From assembly GCA_025938035.1 (NCBI GenBank), contig JAICQE010000141.1, positions 1 through 12,012 of the forward strand: a stretch of DNA of 12,012 nt, given 5' to 3'. The notes under the pieces are model-generated. The model searched no databases. It saw only the letters and a program-made list of their open reading frames with translations, and had not been told where the DNA came from. Origin of the DNA: Vicinamibacteria bacterium (GTDB lineage: Bacteria; Acidobacteriota; Vicinamibacteria; Vicinamibacterales; UBA2999). The translations under genes and the position numbers were made by a program. Positions 1 through 6,723 of this stretch are shown here, piece after piece (within the stretch, counting starts at the first letter, position 1; every line of letters begins with the position of its first letter).

Positions 1-990
1 CGCGCCGACGCCCATCGCCAGAAACATCAGGCCGAGCTGCGACACGGTCGAATAGGCCAGCACCCGCTTGATGTCGTTCTGCACGAGCCCGATCGTCCCG
101 GCCATCAGTGCCGTTGCCGCGCCGATGACGGCGACGATGATCATCGTCTCGGGCGCGTGGCTGAACAGGGCGGCGTTGCGTCCGATCATGTACACGCCCG
201 CCGTCACCATCGTCGCCGCGTGGATCAGAGCCGACACCGGCGTCGGGCCTTCCATCGCGTCGGGCAGCCACGTGTACAGCGGAATCTGCGCCGACTTTCC
301 CGTCGCCCCGATGAACAGCAGCAGCGTCGCAATCGAGATGATCCCGAACGACGTTTCCGGAGGCAGCGCCGCCACCGCGTCGGCGAGCTCCCTGAAGTCG
401 AGCGTGCCGAACTGCGTGAAGAGCGCCAGCATGCCGAGGATGAACGCGTAGTCGCCGATGCGGTTGACGACGAACGCCTTCTTGCCGGCGTCGGACGCGG
501 ACTGTTTCTTGAACCAGAAGCCGATCAGCAGGTACGAGCAGAGGCCGACGCCCTCCCACCCGACGAACATCACCGGGAAGTTGGAGCCGAGCACCAGCAC
601 GAGCATGAACGAGGCGAACAGGTTCAGATAGGAGAAGTAGCGGGCGAACTCGCTGTCGACCTCGTCGTGCATGTACGCGGTCGAATAGATATGAATCAGC
701 GAGCCGATACCGGTGACAACGAGGATCATCACCGCCGAGAGCGCATCGAGCCGGAACGCGAGCGGAAGGTTGAAGTCGTCGGACGCCAGCCACGTGTACA
801 GCACCTGGTCAATCAGGCGCTCCTCCGCCGGCAACCCGACGAGCTGCCACACGAGCATCGCGGACACGGCGAACGACGCCACCATCGCCAGCGAGGCGAG
901 CCCGCCGGAGACGCTCTTCGGCAGGCGGCCTCCGAGCGTCGCGTTGATGACGAAGCCGAGCAGCGGGAAGAGGGGAATCAGCGCGAGCAC
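1..990 (-). CDS. nuoL: NADH-quinone oxidoreductase subunit L, N-terminal part
   Basis: This is the antiporter-like, proton-pumping membrane subunit L of complex I. Only the first 330 codons are present; the gene runs off the left edge, and full-length family members have over 600 residues. The hydrophobic N-terminus (VLALIPLFPLLGFVINA) and successive membrane segments fit the family. Two key residues are visible: the TM5 glutamate E146 in GWEGVG and the TM7 lysine K232 in GATGKSAQIPLYTWLPDA. The histidine in SALIHAAT (H257) is also kept. I chose GTG at 990 because GAGG lies 5 bases upstream (999-996). The frame is open only back to a TGA at 1020-1018, and the alternative TTG at 1014 lies inside a repeat arm. 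A 113-base gap filled by an inverted repeat separates it from nuoK, unlike most other junctions of the operon. Identity is very secure; the exact start is fairly secure. Confidence 0.96.
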   Translation of the reverse strand, partial: MLALIPLFPLLGFVINATLGGRLPKSVSGGLASLAMVASFAVSAMLVWQLVGLPAEERLIDQVLYTWLASDDFNLPLAFRLDALSAVMILVVTGIGSLIHIYSTAYMHDEVDSEFARYFSYLNLFASFMLVLVLGSNFPVMFVGWEGVGLCSYLLIGFWFKKQSASDAGKKAFVVNRIGDYAFILGMLALFTQFGTLDFRELADAVAALPPETSFGIISIATLLLFIGATGKSAQIPLYTWLPDAMEGPTPVSALIHAATMVTAGVYMIGRNAALFSHAPETMIIVAVIGAATALMAGTIGLVQNDIKRVLAYSTVSQLGLMFLAMGVGA

Positions 991-1003
991 GCGAGCCTCA
1001 AAG

Positions 1004-1093
1004 GCAAAAGGCAAACGTCAAAAGTCAAAAGACACTTCCACCCGACTCGGCGCCGATGGCCTCCTCTTTTGCCCTTTGACGTTTGCCTTTTGA
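1004..1093. repeat. Inverted repeat of heptamer tandem arrays in the nuoK-nuoL gap
   Basis: Two 28-base arms (1004-1031 and 1066-1093) flank a 34-base spacer and match in inverted orientation at 25 of 28 positions, including an 18-base perfect block. Each arm is four 7-base units of the type (G/T)CAAAAG. A variant unit, GCAAACG, sits at the second position of both arms, so the arms mirror each other unit by unit. Further degraded units continue from 1094 up to the nuoK stop codon. The element leaves only 10 bases to nuoK and 13 to the nuoL start. In the transcript it would form a long hairpin just upstream of the nuoL ribosome-binding site. The arms are A/T-rich against a GC-rich background. 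Function is not known to me: attenuation, mRNA stabilisation or a small mobile palindrome are all possible. Confidence 0.9.
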
Positions 1094-1103
1094 CTCTCAC
1101 GTT

Positions 1104-1406
1104 TCACCATTTCAGCGATGTGAAGGCGTCTGGATTCAGTGATTCGCGATGGCGGAACAGGGCGATGATCAACGCCAGCCCGACGGCCGCTTCCGCGGCG
1201 GCCACCGTCATCACGAAGAAGGTGATGATCTGACCGTCCACGTCGCCGCGATAACGGCCGAACGCGACGAACGTCAGGTTCACCGCGTTCAGCATGATCT
1301 CGATCGACAGCAGAATCGTGATCAGATTCCGGCGGAGAAAGACGCCCGCCGTGCCGATGGCAAAGAGAATCGCCGAGACAATCAGGTAATGGTGGAGCGG
1401 AATCAC
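1104..1406 (-). CDS. nuoK: NADH-quinone oxidoreductase subunit K
   Basis: A small membrane subunit of complex I with three helices, homologous to MrpC, in the proton-translocating arm. The product is 100 residues, the usual family length. The two conserved membrane glutamates are at E36 (SIEIMLNAVNL) and E72 (AAAEAAVGLALI), the same positions as in E. coli NuoK. The start is GTG at 1406, overlapping the nuoJ stop as GTGA. GGAAGG lies 6 bases upstream, a good ribosome-binding site. The frame stays open further upstream, to an ATG at 1682, but that extension covers nuoJ in another frame and adds charged, low-quality sequence, so I rejected it. Identity is secure. Confidence 0.97.
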   Translation of the reverse strand: MIPLHHYLIVSAILFAIGTAGVFLRRNLITILLSIEIMLNAVNLTFVAFGRYRGDVDGQIITFFVMTVAAAEAAVGLALIIALFRHRESLNPDAFTSLKW

Positions 1407-1936
1407 GACTGGCCTTCCCGGCGCGCCAGCACCACGGCGCCGACCATCGCCACGAGAATGAGCACGGACGTCGCTTCGAACGCGAACGCGTGGCGATCGA
1501 AGAGCACCCGGCCCAGCTCGCGCACGGAGCTCACGGCCGCCCCGCCCGTCTGGCTGCCGACCGGCGCCTCCAGCTCGTTCACGCGCATCAGCGCATAGGC
1601 CAGCTGCAGGATCAGCACGCCCGCCAGCGCGGCGCCGAAGCGCGCGATGCCGGGCCGCCGCAGCGGATGCGTGCGGTCCCACTCCGCCGCGTCTTCCTGC
1701 GGGGCGTTCAGCAGCATGACGACGAAGAGGAACAGCACCATGATGGCGCCGGCGTAGATGATGATCTGCGCGACGGCCACAAACGGCGCGTCGAGCTGGA
1801 TGTAGAGTCCCGCCAGCGCCGCGAACGAGACAATCAGCAGCAGCACGCTGTACATCGGGTTGCGCTGCCCGATGACCAGCGCGGACGCGACGACGGCAAG
1901 GCCCGCGAGCAGGTAGAAGGTGACGACTTCAGGCAT
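1403..1936 (-). CDS. nuoJ: NADH-quinone oxidoreductase subunit J
   Basis: A five-helix membrane subunit of complex I next to NuoH, NuoA and NuoK. It has 177 residues, close to the family norm. The third helix carries the diagnostic stretch AQIIIYAGAIMVLFLFVVML (about residues 56-75), and NPMYSVL is visible near residue 26. The ATG at 1936 lies inside the end of nuoH; the two genes overlap by 8 bases (1929-1936). No clear Shine-Dalgarno sequence precedes it, so translation is probably coupled to nuoH. nuoI normally lies between nuoH and nuoJ, and here there is no room for it. The last bases overlap the GTG of nuoK. Confidence 0.97.
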   Translation of the reverse strand: MPEVVTFYLLAGLAVVASALVIGQRNPMYSVLLLIVSFAALAGLYIQLDAPFVAVAQIIIYAGAIMVLFLFVVMLLNAPQEDAAEWDRTHPLRRPGIARFGAALAGVLILQLAYALMRVNELEAPVGSQTGGAAVSSVRELGRVLFDRHAFAFEATSVLILVAMVGAVVLARREGQS

Positions 1937-2960
1937 TGAAATAGAGGATCAGCGCCGCTGTCACGAGGAGATTCAGCACCGACGCGGGGAACAGGAACTT
2001 CCACCCGAACGACATCAGCTGGTCATAGCGGTACCGCGGCAGCGTCCACCGCATCCAGATGTAGGCAAAGAGAATCGCGCCCACTTTCAGCAGGAACGTG
2101 ACCCAGCTCAGTCCGTACTGGTCGAGCAGCGGGATGCCGTGCCAGCCGCCCAGATACAGGTCCGTGGCCACCGCCGACATCGTCGCCATGTTGATGTATT
2201 CGGCCTGCGGAAACAGCGCGAAGCGCACCGAGCTGTACTCGGTGTTGTAGCCGGCGACCAGCTCCTGTTCAGCCTCCGGAAAATCAAACGGGGCGCGGTT
2301 CGTCTCGGCAACGCCGGCGATGACGTAAATGATGAAACCGAGCGGCTGCAGGAACACGTACCAGCGCGGGATGACGCCAAACCAGGTGCTCGCCTGCGTG
2401 TCGACGATCTCGCGCAGCGACAACGAACCGGCCAGCAGGATCACCGCCGCCAGGGACGTGGCATAGGCCAGCTCGTAGCTGATCATCTGCGCCGCCGCGC
2501 GCAGGCCGCCCATCAGCGAGTACTTGCTGTTGGACGCCCATCCCGCGAGGACGATGCCGTAGACACCCATCGAGGTGATGGCGAAGACGACGAGGAGCCC
2601 CACGTTGATGTCGGCGACGCCCAGCTTCACCGGCTCGTCGAGCAGCCCGAAGAGCGTCGTCTCGGCGCCCCACGGGACGGTGGCAAACGCCGCAAATGCG
2701 GCGGTCACGGACAGAATCGGCGCCAGCGTGAAGAGCCACTTGTCTGCGCCCTTCGGCCGCAGCTCCTCTTTCATCAGGAGCTTGAGGATGTCGGCGAGCG
2801 GCTGCAGCAGGCCGTGCGGTCCGACGAGGTATGGGCCGTAGCGCTGCTGCATGAAGCCCATGATTTTCCGCTCGGCAAGCACCAGCAGCGCCGACGCGTT
2901 GATCAGCATGAAGAACGTCAGGCCGATGATGGCCAGCTGGACGCCGAAGCGGAGGTCCAC
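1929..2960 (-). CDS. nuoH: NADH-quinone oxidoreductase subunit H
   Basis: The membrane subunit that forms most of the quinone chamber and the entry of the proton path, joining the hydrophilic and membrane arms. It has 343 residues, a normal length, with about eight helices. Family signatures are clear: AERKIMGFMQQRYGP (29-43), GWASNSKYSLMGGLRAAAQM (140-159) and ETNRAPFDFPEAEQELVAGY (219-238). The start is GTG at 2960, immediately after the TAA of nuoF (2963-2961), with no base between. A G-rich run about 8 bases upstream may serve as ribosome-binding site, and coupling to nuoF is likely. In the common gene order nuoG lies between nuoF and nuoH; it is absent. Product identity is secure. Confidence 0.97.
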   Translation of the reverse strand: MDLRFGVQLAIIGLTFFMLINASALLVLAERKIMGFMQQRYGPYLVGPHGLLQPLADILKLLMKEELRPKGADKWLFTLAPILSVTAAFAAFATVPWGAETTLFGLLDEPVKLGVADINVGLLVVFAITSMGVYGIVLAGWASNSKYSLMGGLRAAAQMISYELAYATSLAAVILLAGSLSLREIVDTQASTWFGVIPRWYVFLQPLGFIIYVIAGVAETNRAPFDFPEAEQELVAGYNTEYSSVRFALFPQAEYINMATMSAVATDLYLGGWHGIPLLDQYGLSWVTFLLKVGAILFAYIWMRWTLPRYRYDQLMSFGWKFLFPASVLNLLVTAALILYFNA

Positions 2961-4277
2961 TTAGTGCGCCCCCGCCAGCACCGGCTGTTTCGCGCGCCAG
3001 TCCGCCGGCAGCGTGCAGCGCCCTTCGCGGATGTGCGCCTCGAACTCGCTGCGGAAGTGGTTCAGCGTCGTGAGGACCGGCGTGGCCGCGGCGTCGCCGA
3101 AGGCACACAACGTCTTGCCGACGATATTGGTGGCGACACCGAACAGCAGATCGATGTCCTTCATCTGCCCGTCACCGCGCTCGACGCGCTGCAGCAGTTT
3201 GTACAGCCAGTCGCCGCCTTCCCGGCACGGCGTGCACTTGCCGCACGATTCGTGGCGGTAGAAGTGCAGCAGGTTCATCGCCAGCCACACCATGCAGACC
3301 GTGTCGTCCATGACAATCAGTCCCGCCGAACCGAGCAGCGAGCCCGCCTTCTGGATGTGGTCGAAGCTTGCCGGCGTGTCGAGATCCTTCTCGAGCAGAA
3401 TCGGCACGGACGATCCGCCGGGGATGATCGCCTTGAATGTGCGGCCGTCCTTCATCCCCTGCGCGTACCGATCGCCGTAGATCAGCTCGCGCAGCGTCGT
3501 GTGCATCGAGGCTTCATAGGTGCCGGGGCGCGTGACGTGGCCGCTGACGCAGAAGAGTTTCGGGCCGCCGTTCTTCTCCGGGCCGAGGCCGGCGAACCAC
3601 TCCGGACCGTTCAGCACGATCAGCGGAACGTTGCACAGCGTCTCGACGTTGTTGACCGCGGTGGGACAGTTGTACAGCCCTTCGACCGCCGGGAACGGCG
3701 GCTTGATCCTGGGCTGGGCGCGCTTCCCCTCGAGCGACTCGATCAGCGCCGTCTCCTCGCCCGCTTCGTAGGCGCCAGCGCCCCGGTGCATGAACACATC
3801 GCAGTCGAAGCCGCTACCGTGAATATTCTTCCCGAGGTGGCCCGCCTGATACGCCTCAGCGATCGCGCGCTCGAGCGTCTCCTGCACGTGGAGGAACTCG
3901 CCACGGATGTAGATGTAAGCGACCTTCGCCCCGATGGCATAACAGGCGATCGCGCACCCCTCGATCAGCAGGTGCGGATTGCGCTCCATGAGCACGTGGT
4001 CCTTGAACGTGCCCGGCTCGCTCTCGTCGGCGTTGCAGGCGATGTACTTCGGCTTCGGCGTGTCCTTGAGCACGAACTGCCATTTCAAACCGGTCGGGAA
4101 GCCGGCGCCGCCGCGGCCGCGCAGGCCCGATGCCTTGACCTGCTCGATGATGTCGTTCGGCTTCAGCGTCAGCGCCTTGCGCAGCCCTTCGTAGCCGCGC
4201 GCCTTCTGCAGATAGAAGTCGAGCGCGAAGGCGTTCGGCTCGCGGATGTGGTTGGTGAGAACCGGCTCGTATGCCAT
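2961..4277 (-). CDS. nuoF: NADH-quinone oxidoreductase subunit F (NADH- and FMN-binding)
   Basis: Binds NADH and FMN and takes up the electron pair at the tip of the peripheral arm; cytoplasmic. It has 438 residues, the normal size. Motifs in order: the FMN-site glycine loop GLRGRGGAGFPTGLKW (51-66), NADESEPGTFKD (82-93), the NADH loop GAGAYEAGEETALIESLEG (166-184), and four cysteines for the [4Fe-4S] cluster N3 at C345, C348 and C351 (ESCGKCTPCREGG) and C391 (TLCAFGD). All ligands are present, so the protein looks functional. ATG at 4277 gives the expected N-terminus. No clear Shine-Dalgarno sequence precedes it, and the inverted repeat of the nuoE-nuoF gap ends 8 bases upstream. Its usual electron acceptor NuoG is not encoded next to it. 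Confidence 0.98.
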   Translation of the reverse strand: MAYEPVLTNHIREPNAFALDFYLQKARGYEGLRKALTLKPNDIIEQVKASGLRGRGGAGFPTGLKWQFVLKDTPKPKYIACNADESEPGTFKDHVLMERNPHLLIEGCAIACYAIGAKVAYIYIRGEFLHVQETLERAIAEAYQAGHLGKNIHGSGFDCDVFMHRGAGAYEAGEETALIESLEGKRAQPRIKPPFPAVEGLYNCPTAVNNVETLCNVPLIVLNGPEWFAGLGPEKNGGPKLFCVSGHVTRPGTYEASMHTTLRELIYGDRYAQGMKDGRTFKAIIPGGSSVPILLEKDLDTPASFDHIQKAGSLLGSAGLIVMDDTVCMVWLAMNLLHFYRHESCGKCTPCREGGDWLYKLLQRVERGDGQMKDIDLLFGVATNIVGKTLCAFGDAAATPVLTTLNHFRSEFEAHIREGRCTLPADWRAKQPVLAGAH

Positions 4278-4285
4278 TACGTCTT

Positions 4286-4384
4286 AACCACGAAGTGCAC
4301 GAAGAAATCGAAGTTCACGAAGAACGCTATTCCTTAAACAAAAGACGCTTCGTGGCCTTCGATGCCTTCGTGGCCTTCGTGGTT
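4286..4384. repeat. Inverted repeat of nonamer tandem arrays in the nuoE-nuoF gap
   Basis: Two 36-base arms (4286-4321 and 4349-4384) flank a 27-base spacer. Each arm is four 9-base units of the form (A/G)NNCACGAA. Reading the right arm as reverse complement, 30 of 36 positions match, and all six mismatches fall at positions 2-3 of units 2 to 4. The third unit is a variant ending ATCGAA in both arms, so the arms correspond unit by unit. The element fills 99 of the 113 bases between nuoE and nuoF, ending 6 bases after the nuoE stop and 8 bases before the nuoF ATG. An mRNA hairpin here could modulate nuoF translation or segment the transcript; that is inference. Repeats of AACCACGAAG type occur between genes in diverse bacteria, in my recollection. 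Confidence 0.9.
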
Positions 4385-4390
4385 CCACCG

Positions 4391-4993
4391 TCACTTCTTC
4401 TCCACGTGCAGATGACATCCGGTCAGTGCGGCATAGCCGCGCGCGCGCAGGTCGTCGACGAACTGCCCGGCCTGTTCCGGCGCCAGCCGTTCGTGCCAGC
4501 CGTCGTCGTTGATCATCAGCACCGGGGCACGATCGCAGGCGCCGAGGCACTCGACTTCCATCAGCGTGAACATTCCGTCGGGCGTCGTCTGGCCCGGCGC
4601 GATGCCCAGCTTCGCCGACAGTTCCTCGGTCACGCGCTCGGCGCCCAGCAGCGCGCACGACAGGGTCCGGCAGACGTTCAGCACGTACTTCCCCACCGGC
4701 TTCGTATAGAACATCGTGTAGTACGACACGACGTCCTCGACCTCCGCCGGCGTGCAGCCAATCTGATCGGCCACGAAGCGCATCGACGCCCCGGACACGT
4801 AGCCCTGCTGCTTCTGCACCAGAAAGAGCGCGTAGAGAATCGCCGACTTCCGCTGGTCGGGCGGATAGTGCGTCACCAGCTCGTCGAAGATCGCCTGGTG
4901 TTCCGGCGTGTACCTGAATTCCTCGCCGAGCGCCGCGAGCTTCCGTTCGGAGCGATGGAACGTGGCGTATTCGATGCGCGGATGGAAGCTCAC
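4391..4993 (-). CDS. nuoE: NADH-quinone oxidoreductase subunit E
   Basis: A thioredoxin-fold [2Fe-2S] subunit (cluster N1a) that pairs with NuoF in the NADH dehydrogenase module; cytoplasmic. The product has 200 residues. An N-terminal helical part (SAILYALFLVQKQQGYVS, with VEDVVSYYTMF downstream) precedes the cluster domain. The four ligands are C108, C113, C149 and C153, spaced C-x4-C-x35-C-x3-C as the family requires (VCRTLSC and ECLGAC). The start is GTG at 4993, overlapping the nuoD stop as GTGA. A longer frame back to 5125 lies over nuoD and was rejected. The C-terminus is a little longer than the core fold, ending in a lysine pair. Confidence 0.96.
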   Translation of the reverse strand: MSFHPRIEYATFHRSERKLAALGEEFRYTPEHQAIFDELVTHYPPDQRKSAILYALFLVQKQQGYVSGASMRFVADQIGCTPAEVEDVVSYYTMFYTKPVGKYVLNVCRTLSCALLGAERVTEELSAKLGIAPGQTTPDGMFTLMEVECLGACDRAPVLMINDDGWHERLAPEQAGQFVDDLRARGYAALTGCHLHVEKK

Positions 4994-6171
4994 CGGTCGC
5001 AGTCCCCCATCACCACGTCGTTGGAGCCAATGACCGCGACCACGTCGGCGATCAGACCACCCTTGACGACCGCAGGAAGAGCCTGGATGGCCATGAACGA
5101 CGGCGCGCGCATCTTGACACGCCACGGGCGGTTCGTTCCGTCGGAGACGACGTATGTGCCGTGCTCACCACGGGGTCCTTCGACCGGAAAGTAGACCTCG
5201 CCGGCGGGAACGGTGAAGCCCTGCGAGTAGATCAGGAAGTGCTGGATCAGCGCCTCCATCTCCGAATACACCTTGTCCTTCGGCGGCGGAACCACCCGCG
5301 GGTCGTCACAGGCCCAGGCACCGGACGGAGTGATTCGCGAGATCGCCTGCCTGGCAATCTTCACGCTCTCGCGCATTTCCGCCACGCGGACGCGGTAGCG
5401 GGCATACACGTCGCCCTCGGTGGCCGTCGGGACGTTAAAGGTGTAGGTCTCATACCCGAGGTAGGGGAAGTATTTCCTGACGTCGTAATCGGACCCGCCG
5501 GCACGAAGAATCGGACCAACCAGGCCCCACTGCATGGCGTCGTCCTGCGTGATGACGCCGACGCCCTCGGTGCGGCGGCGGAAGATGTCGTTCTTGGTCA
5601 GCAGCCCCTCGAACTCGTCGATCTTGGCGGGGAACCGCTCCAGAAACGCGTTGACCGACTCGTGGAAGCCGCGGGGAAGATCCTCTCGCAGTCCGCCGAT
5701 GCGGATGTAACTCGGGAAGAAGCGGAAACCGGCAATCAGCTCGTTGATGTTGAGCAGCAGCTCGCGCTCGCGGATGGCGTAGAACAACATCGACACCGCG
5801 CCGATCTCCATGGCGTGGGTGCCGAGCCAGATCAGATGGCTGGCGATGCGCTGCAGCTCCGCGATCAGGACGCGGATGTCGTTGACGCGAGCCGGCATCT
5901 GCAGTCCGAGCAGCTTTTCGACGGCCAGCGCGTAGGCGAGGCTGTTCGACTGCGCGCCGAGATAGTCCATCCGCTCGACGAGCGGAATGACCTGCTGCCA
6001 CTTCTTCTGCTCGGCCGTCTTTTCGATGCCGGTGTGGAGATACCCGATGGTCGGGATCACCGACTGGATGACTTCCCCATCGAGCTCCAGCACGAGCCGC
6101 AGCACGCCGTGCGTGCTGGGGTGCTGGGGCCCCATGTTGACCGTCATCGTTTCCGTGCGCAGTTCCGCCAC
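4990..6171 (-). CDS. nuoD: NADH-quinone oxidoreductase subunit D
   Basis: The 49-kDa-type subunit, related to the hydrogenase large subunit, that forms the quinone site together with NuoB and NuoH. It has 393 residues, a normal length. GPQHPSTHGVLR (14-25) contains the quinone-site histidine (by motif, H21), and RMDYLGAQSN (67-76) contains the quinone-site tyrosine Y70. IGSNDVVMGDCDR closes the protein as usual. The start is GTG at 6171, sharing one base with the nuoC stop (TAGTG), with AAGGA 7 bases upstream as ribosome-binding site. nuoC and nuoD are separate genes here, not the fused nuoCD of enterobacteria. The gene overlaps nuoE by 4 bases at its end. Confidence 0.98.
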   Translation of the reverse strand: MAELRTETMTVNMGPQHPSTHGVLRLVLELDGEVIQSVIPTIGYLHTGIEKTAEQKKWQQVIPLVERMDYLGAQSNSLAYALAVEKLLGLQMPARVNDIRVLIAELQRIASHLIWLGTHAMEIGAVSMLFYAIRERELLLNINELIAGFRFFPSYIRIGGLREDLPRGFHESVNAFLERFPAKIDEFEGLLTKNDIFRRRTEGVGVITQDDAMQWGLVGPILRAGGSDYDVRKYFPYLGYETYTFNVPTATEGDVYARYRVRVAEMRESVKIARQAISRITPSGAWACDDPRVVPPPKDKVYSEMEALIQHFLIYSQGFTVPAGEVYFPVEGPRGEHGTYVVSDGTNRPWRVKMRAPSFMAIQALPAVVKGGLIADVVAVIGSNDVVMGDCDR

Positions 6172-6713
6172 TAGTGGGTCCTTCTTACCCGGTCGCGCTC
6201 GATGTTGGCGCGGAACTCGTGTTCGCTCACCTCGAGTGGCTCATACGTCTGCGCACCCTTGCGGATCTGGACCGGATAGTCCTTGCGGGCCGGATGCCCG
6301 TCCCAGTCCTCCGGCATCAGCAGACGCCGCAGGTCCGGATGGCCGTCGAAGACGATGCCGAACATGTCCCACACTTCGCGCTCGGGCCAGCCTGCGCCCT
6401 TCCAGACACCCTGCACCGTAGGAACCGTTCCGCCTTCGTGCACCCTGACCTTCAGCCGCACCCGCGCCCGCCGCGAGATGGACAGCAGGTGGTAGACCAC
6501 CTCGAACCGCGGCTGCCGGGGAATGTAGTCGGCGGCCGTAATCTCGATGATCGTCGTGAATCGCAGCGGCTCCGCATCGCGCAGCGCGAGGCACGTCTCG
6601 ACGAGACGATCCGCCGGCACGTAGACCGTCGCGAAATCGGCGCTCGGTGCCTCCTCGAACGAGGCATCCGGCACGAGCGGCGCGAGGGCGGCTAGGACTT
6701 CGGCGGCTGTCAT
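6171..6713 (-). CDS. nuoC: NADH-quinone oxidoreductase subunit C
   Basis: The 30-kDa-type subunit of the connecting module, a cofactor-free partner of NuoD and NuoB in the peripheral arm. It has 180 residues. The family signature is nearly perfect: EREVWDMFGIVFDGHPDLRR (111-130) followed by LLMPEDWDGHPARKDYP (131-147). The N-terminal half is the usual variable ferredoxin-like domain. The start is ATG at 6713. The sequence just upstream (GCCGTAAACC) has no recognisable Shine-Dalgarno motif, and the arm of the nuoB-nuoC inverted repeat ends 10 bases upstream. The stop TAG shares its G with the GTG of nuoD. Confidence 0.97.
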   Translation of the reverse strand: MTAAEVLAALAPLVPDASFEEAPSADFATVYVPADRLVETCLALRDAEPLRFTTIIEITAADYIPRQPRFEVVYHLLSISRRARVRLKVRVHEGGTVPTVQGVWKGAGWPEREVWDMFGIVFDGHPDLRRLLMPEDWDGHPARKDYPVQIRKGAQTYEPLEVSEHEFRANIERDRVRRTH

Positions 6714-6723
6714 GGTTTACGGC

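Noticed and set aside
157..1233. Plus-strand open frame opposite nuoL and nuoK
   Set aside because: It is the complement of conserved membrane-protein genes, is rich in Arg, Glu and His, and crosses the inverted repeat.
1104..1682. Longer start for nuoK at 1682
   Set aside because: It would add about 92 residues overlapping nuoJ; GTG 1406 gives the normal 100 residues with a good Shine-Dalgarno.
1920..4337. An open plus-strand frame of about 805 codons antisense to nuoH and nuoF
   Set aside because: Its product is arginine-, histidine- and glutamine-rich with no domain, and it lies exactly opposite two well-conserved genes. Long antisense frames are expected in GC-rich codon usage.
4271..6174. 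Plus-strand open frames opposite nuoE and nuoD
   Set aside because: Antisense shadows of conserved genes without recognisable domains or ribosome-binding sites.
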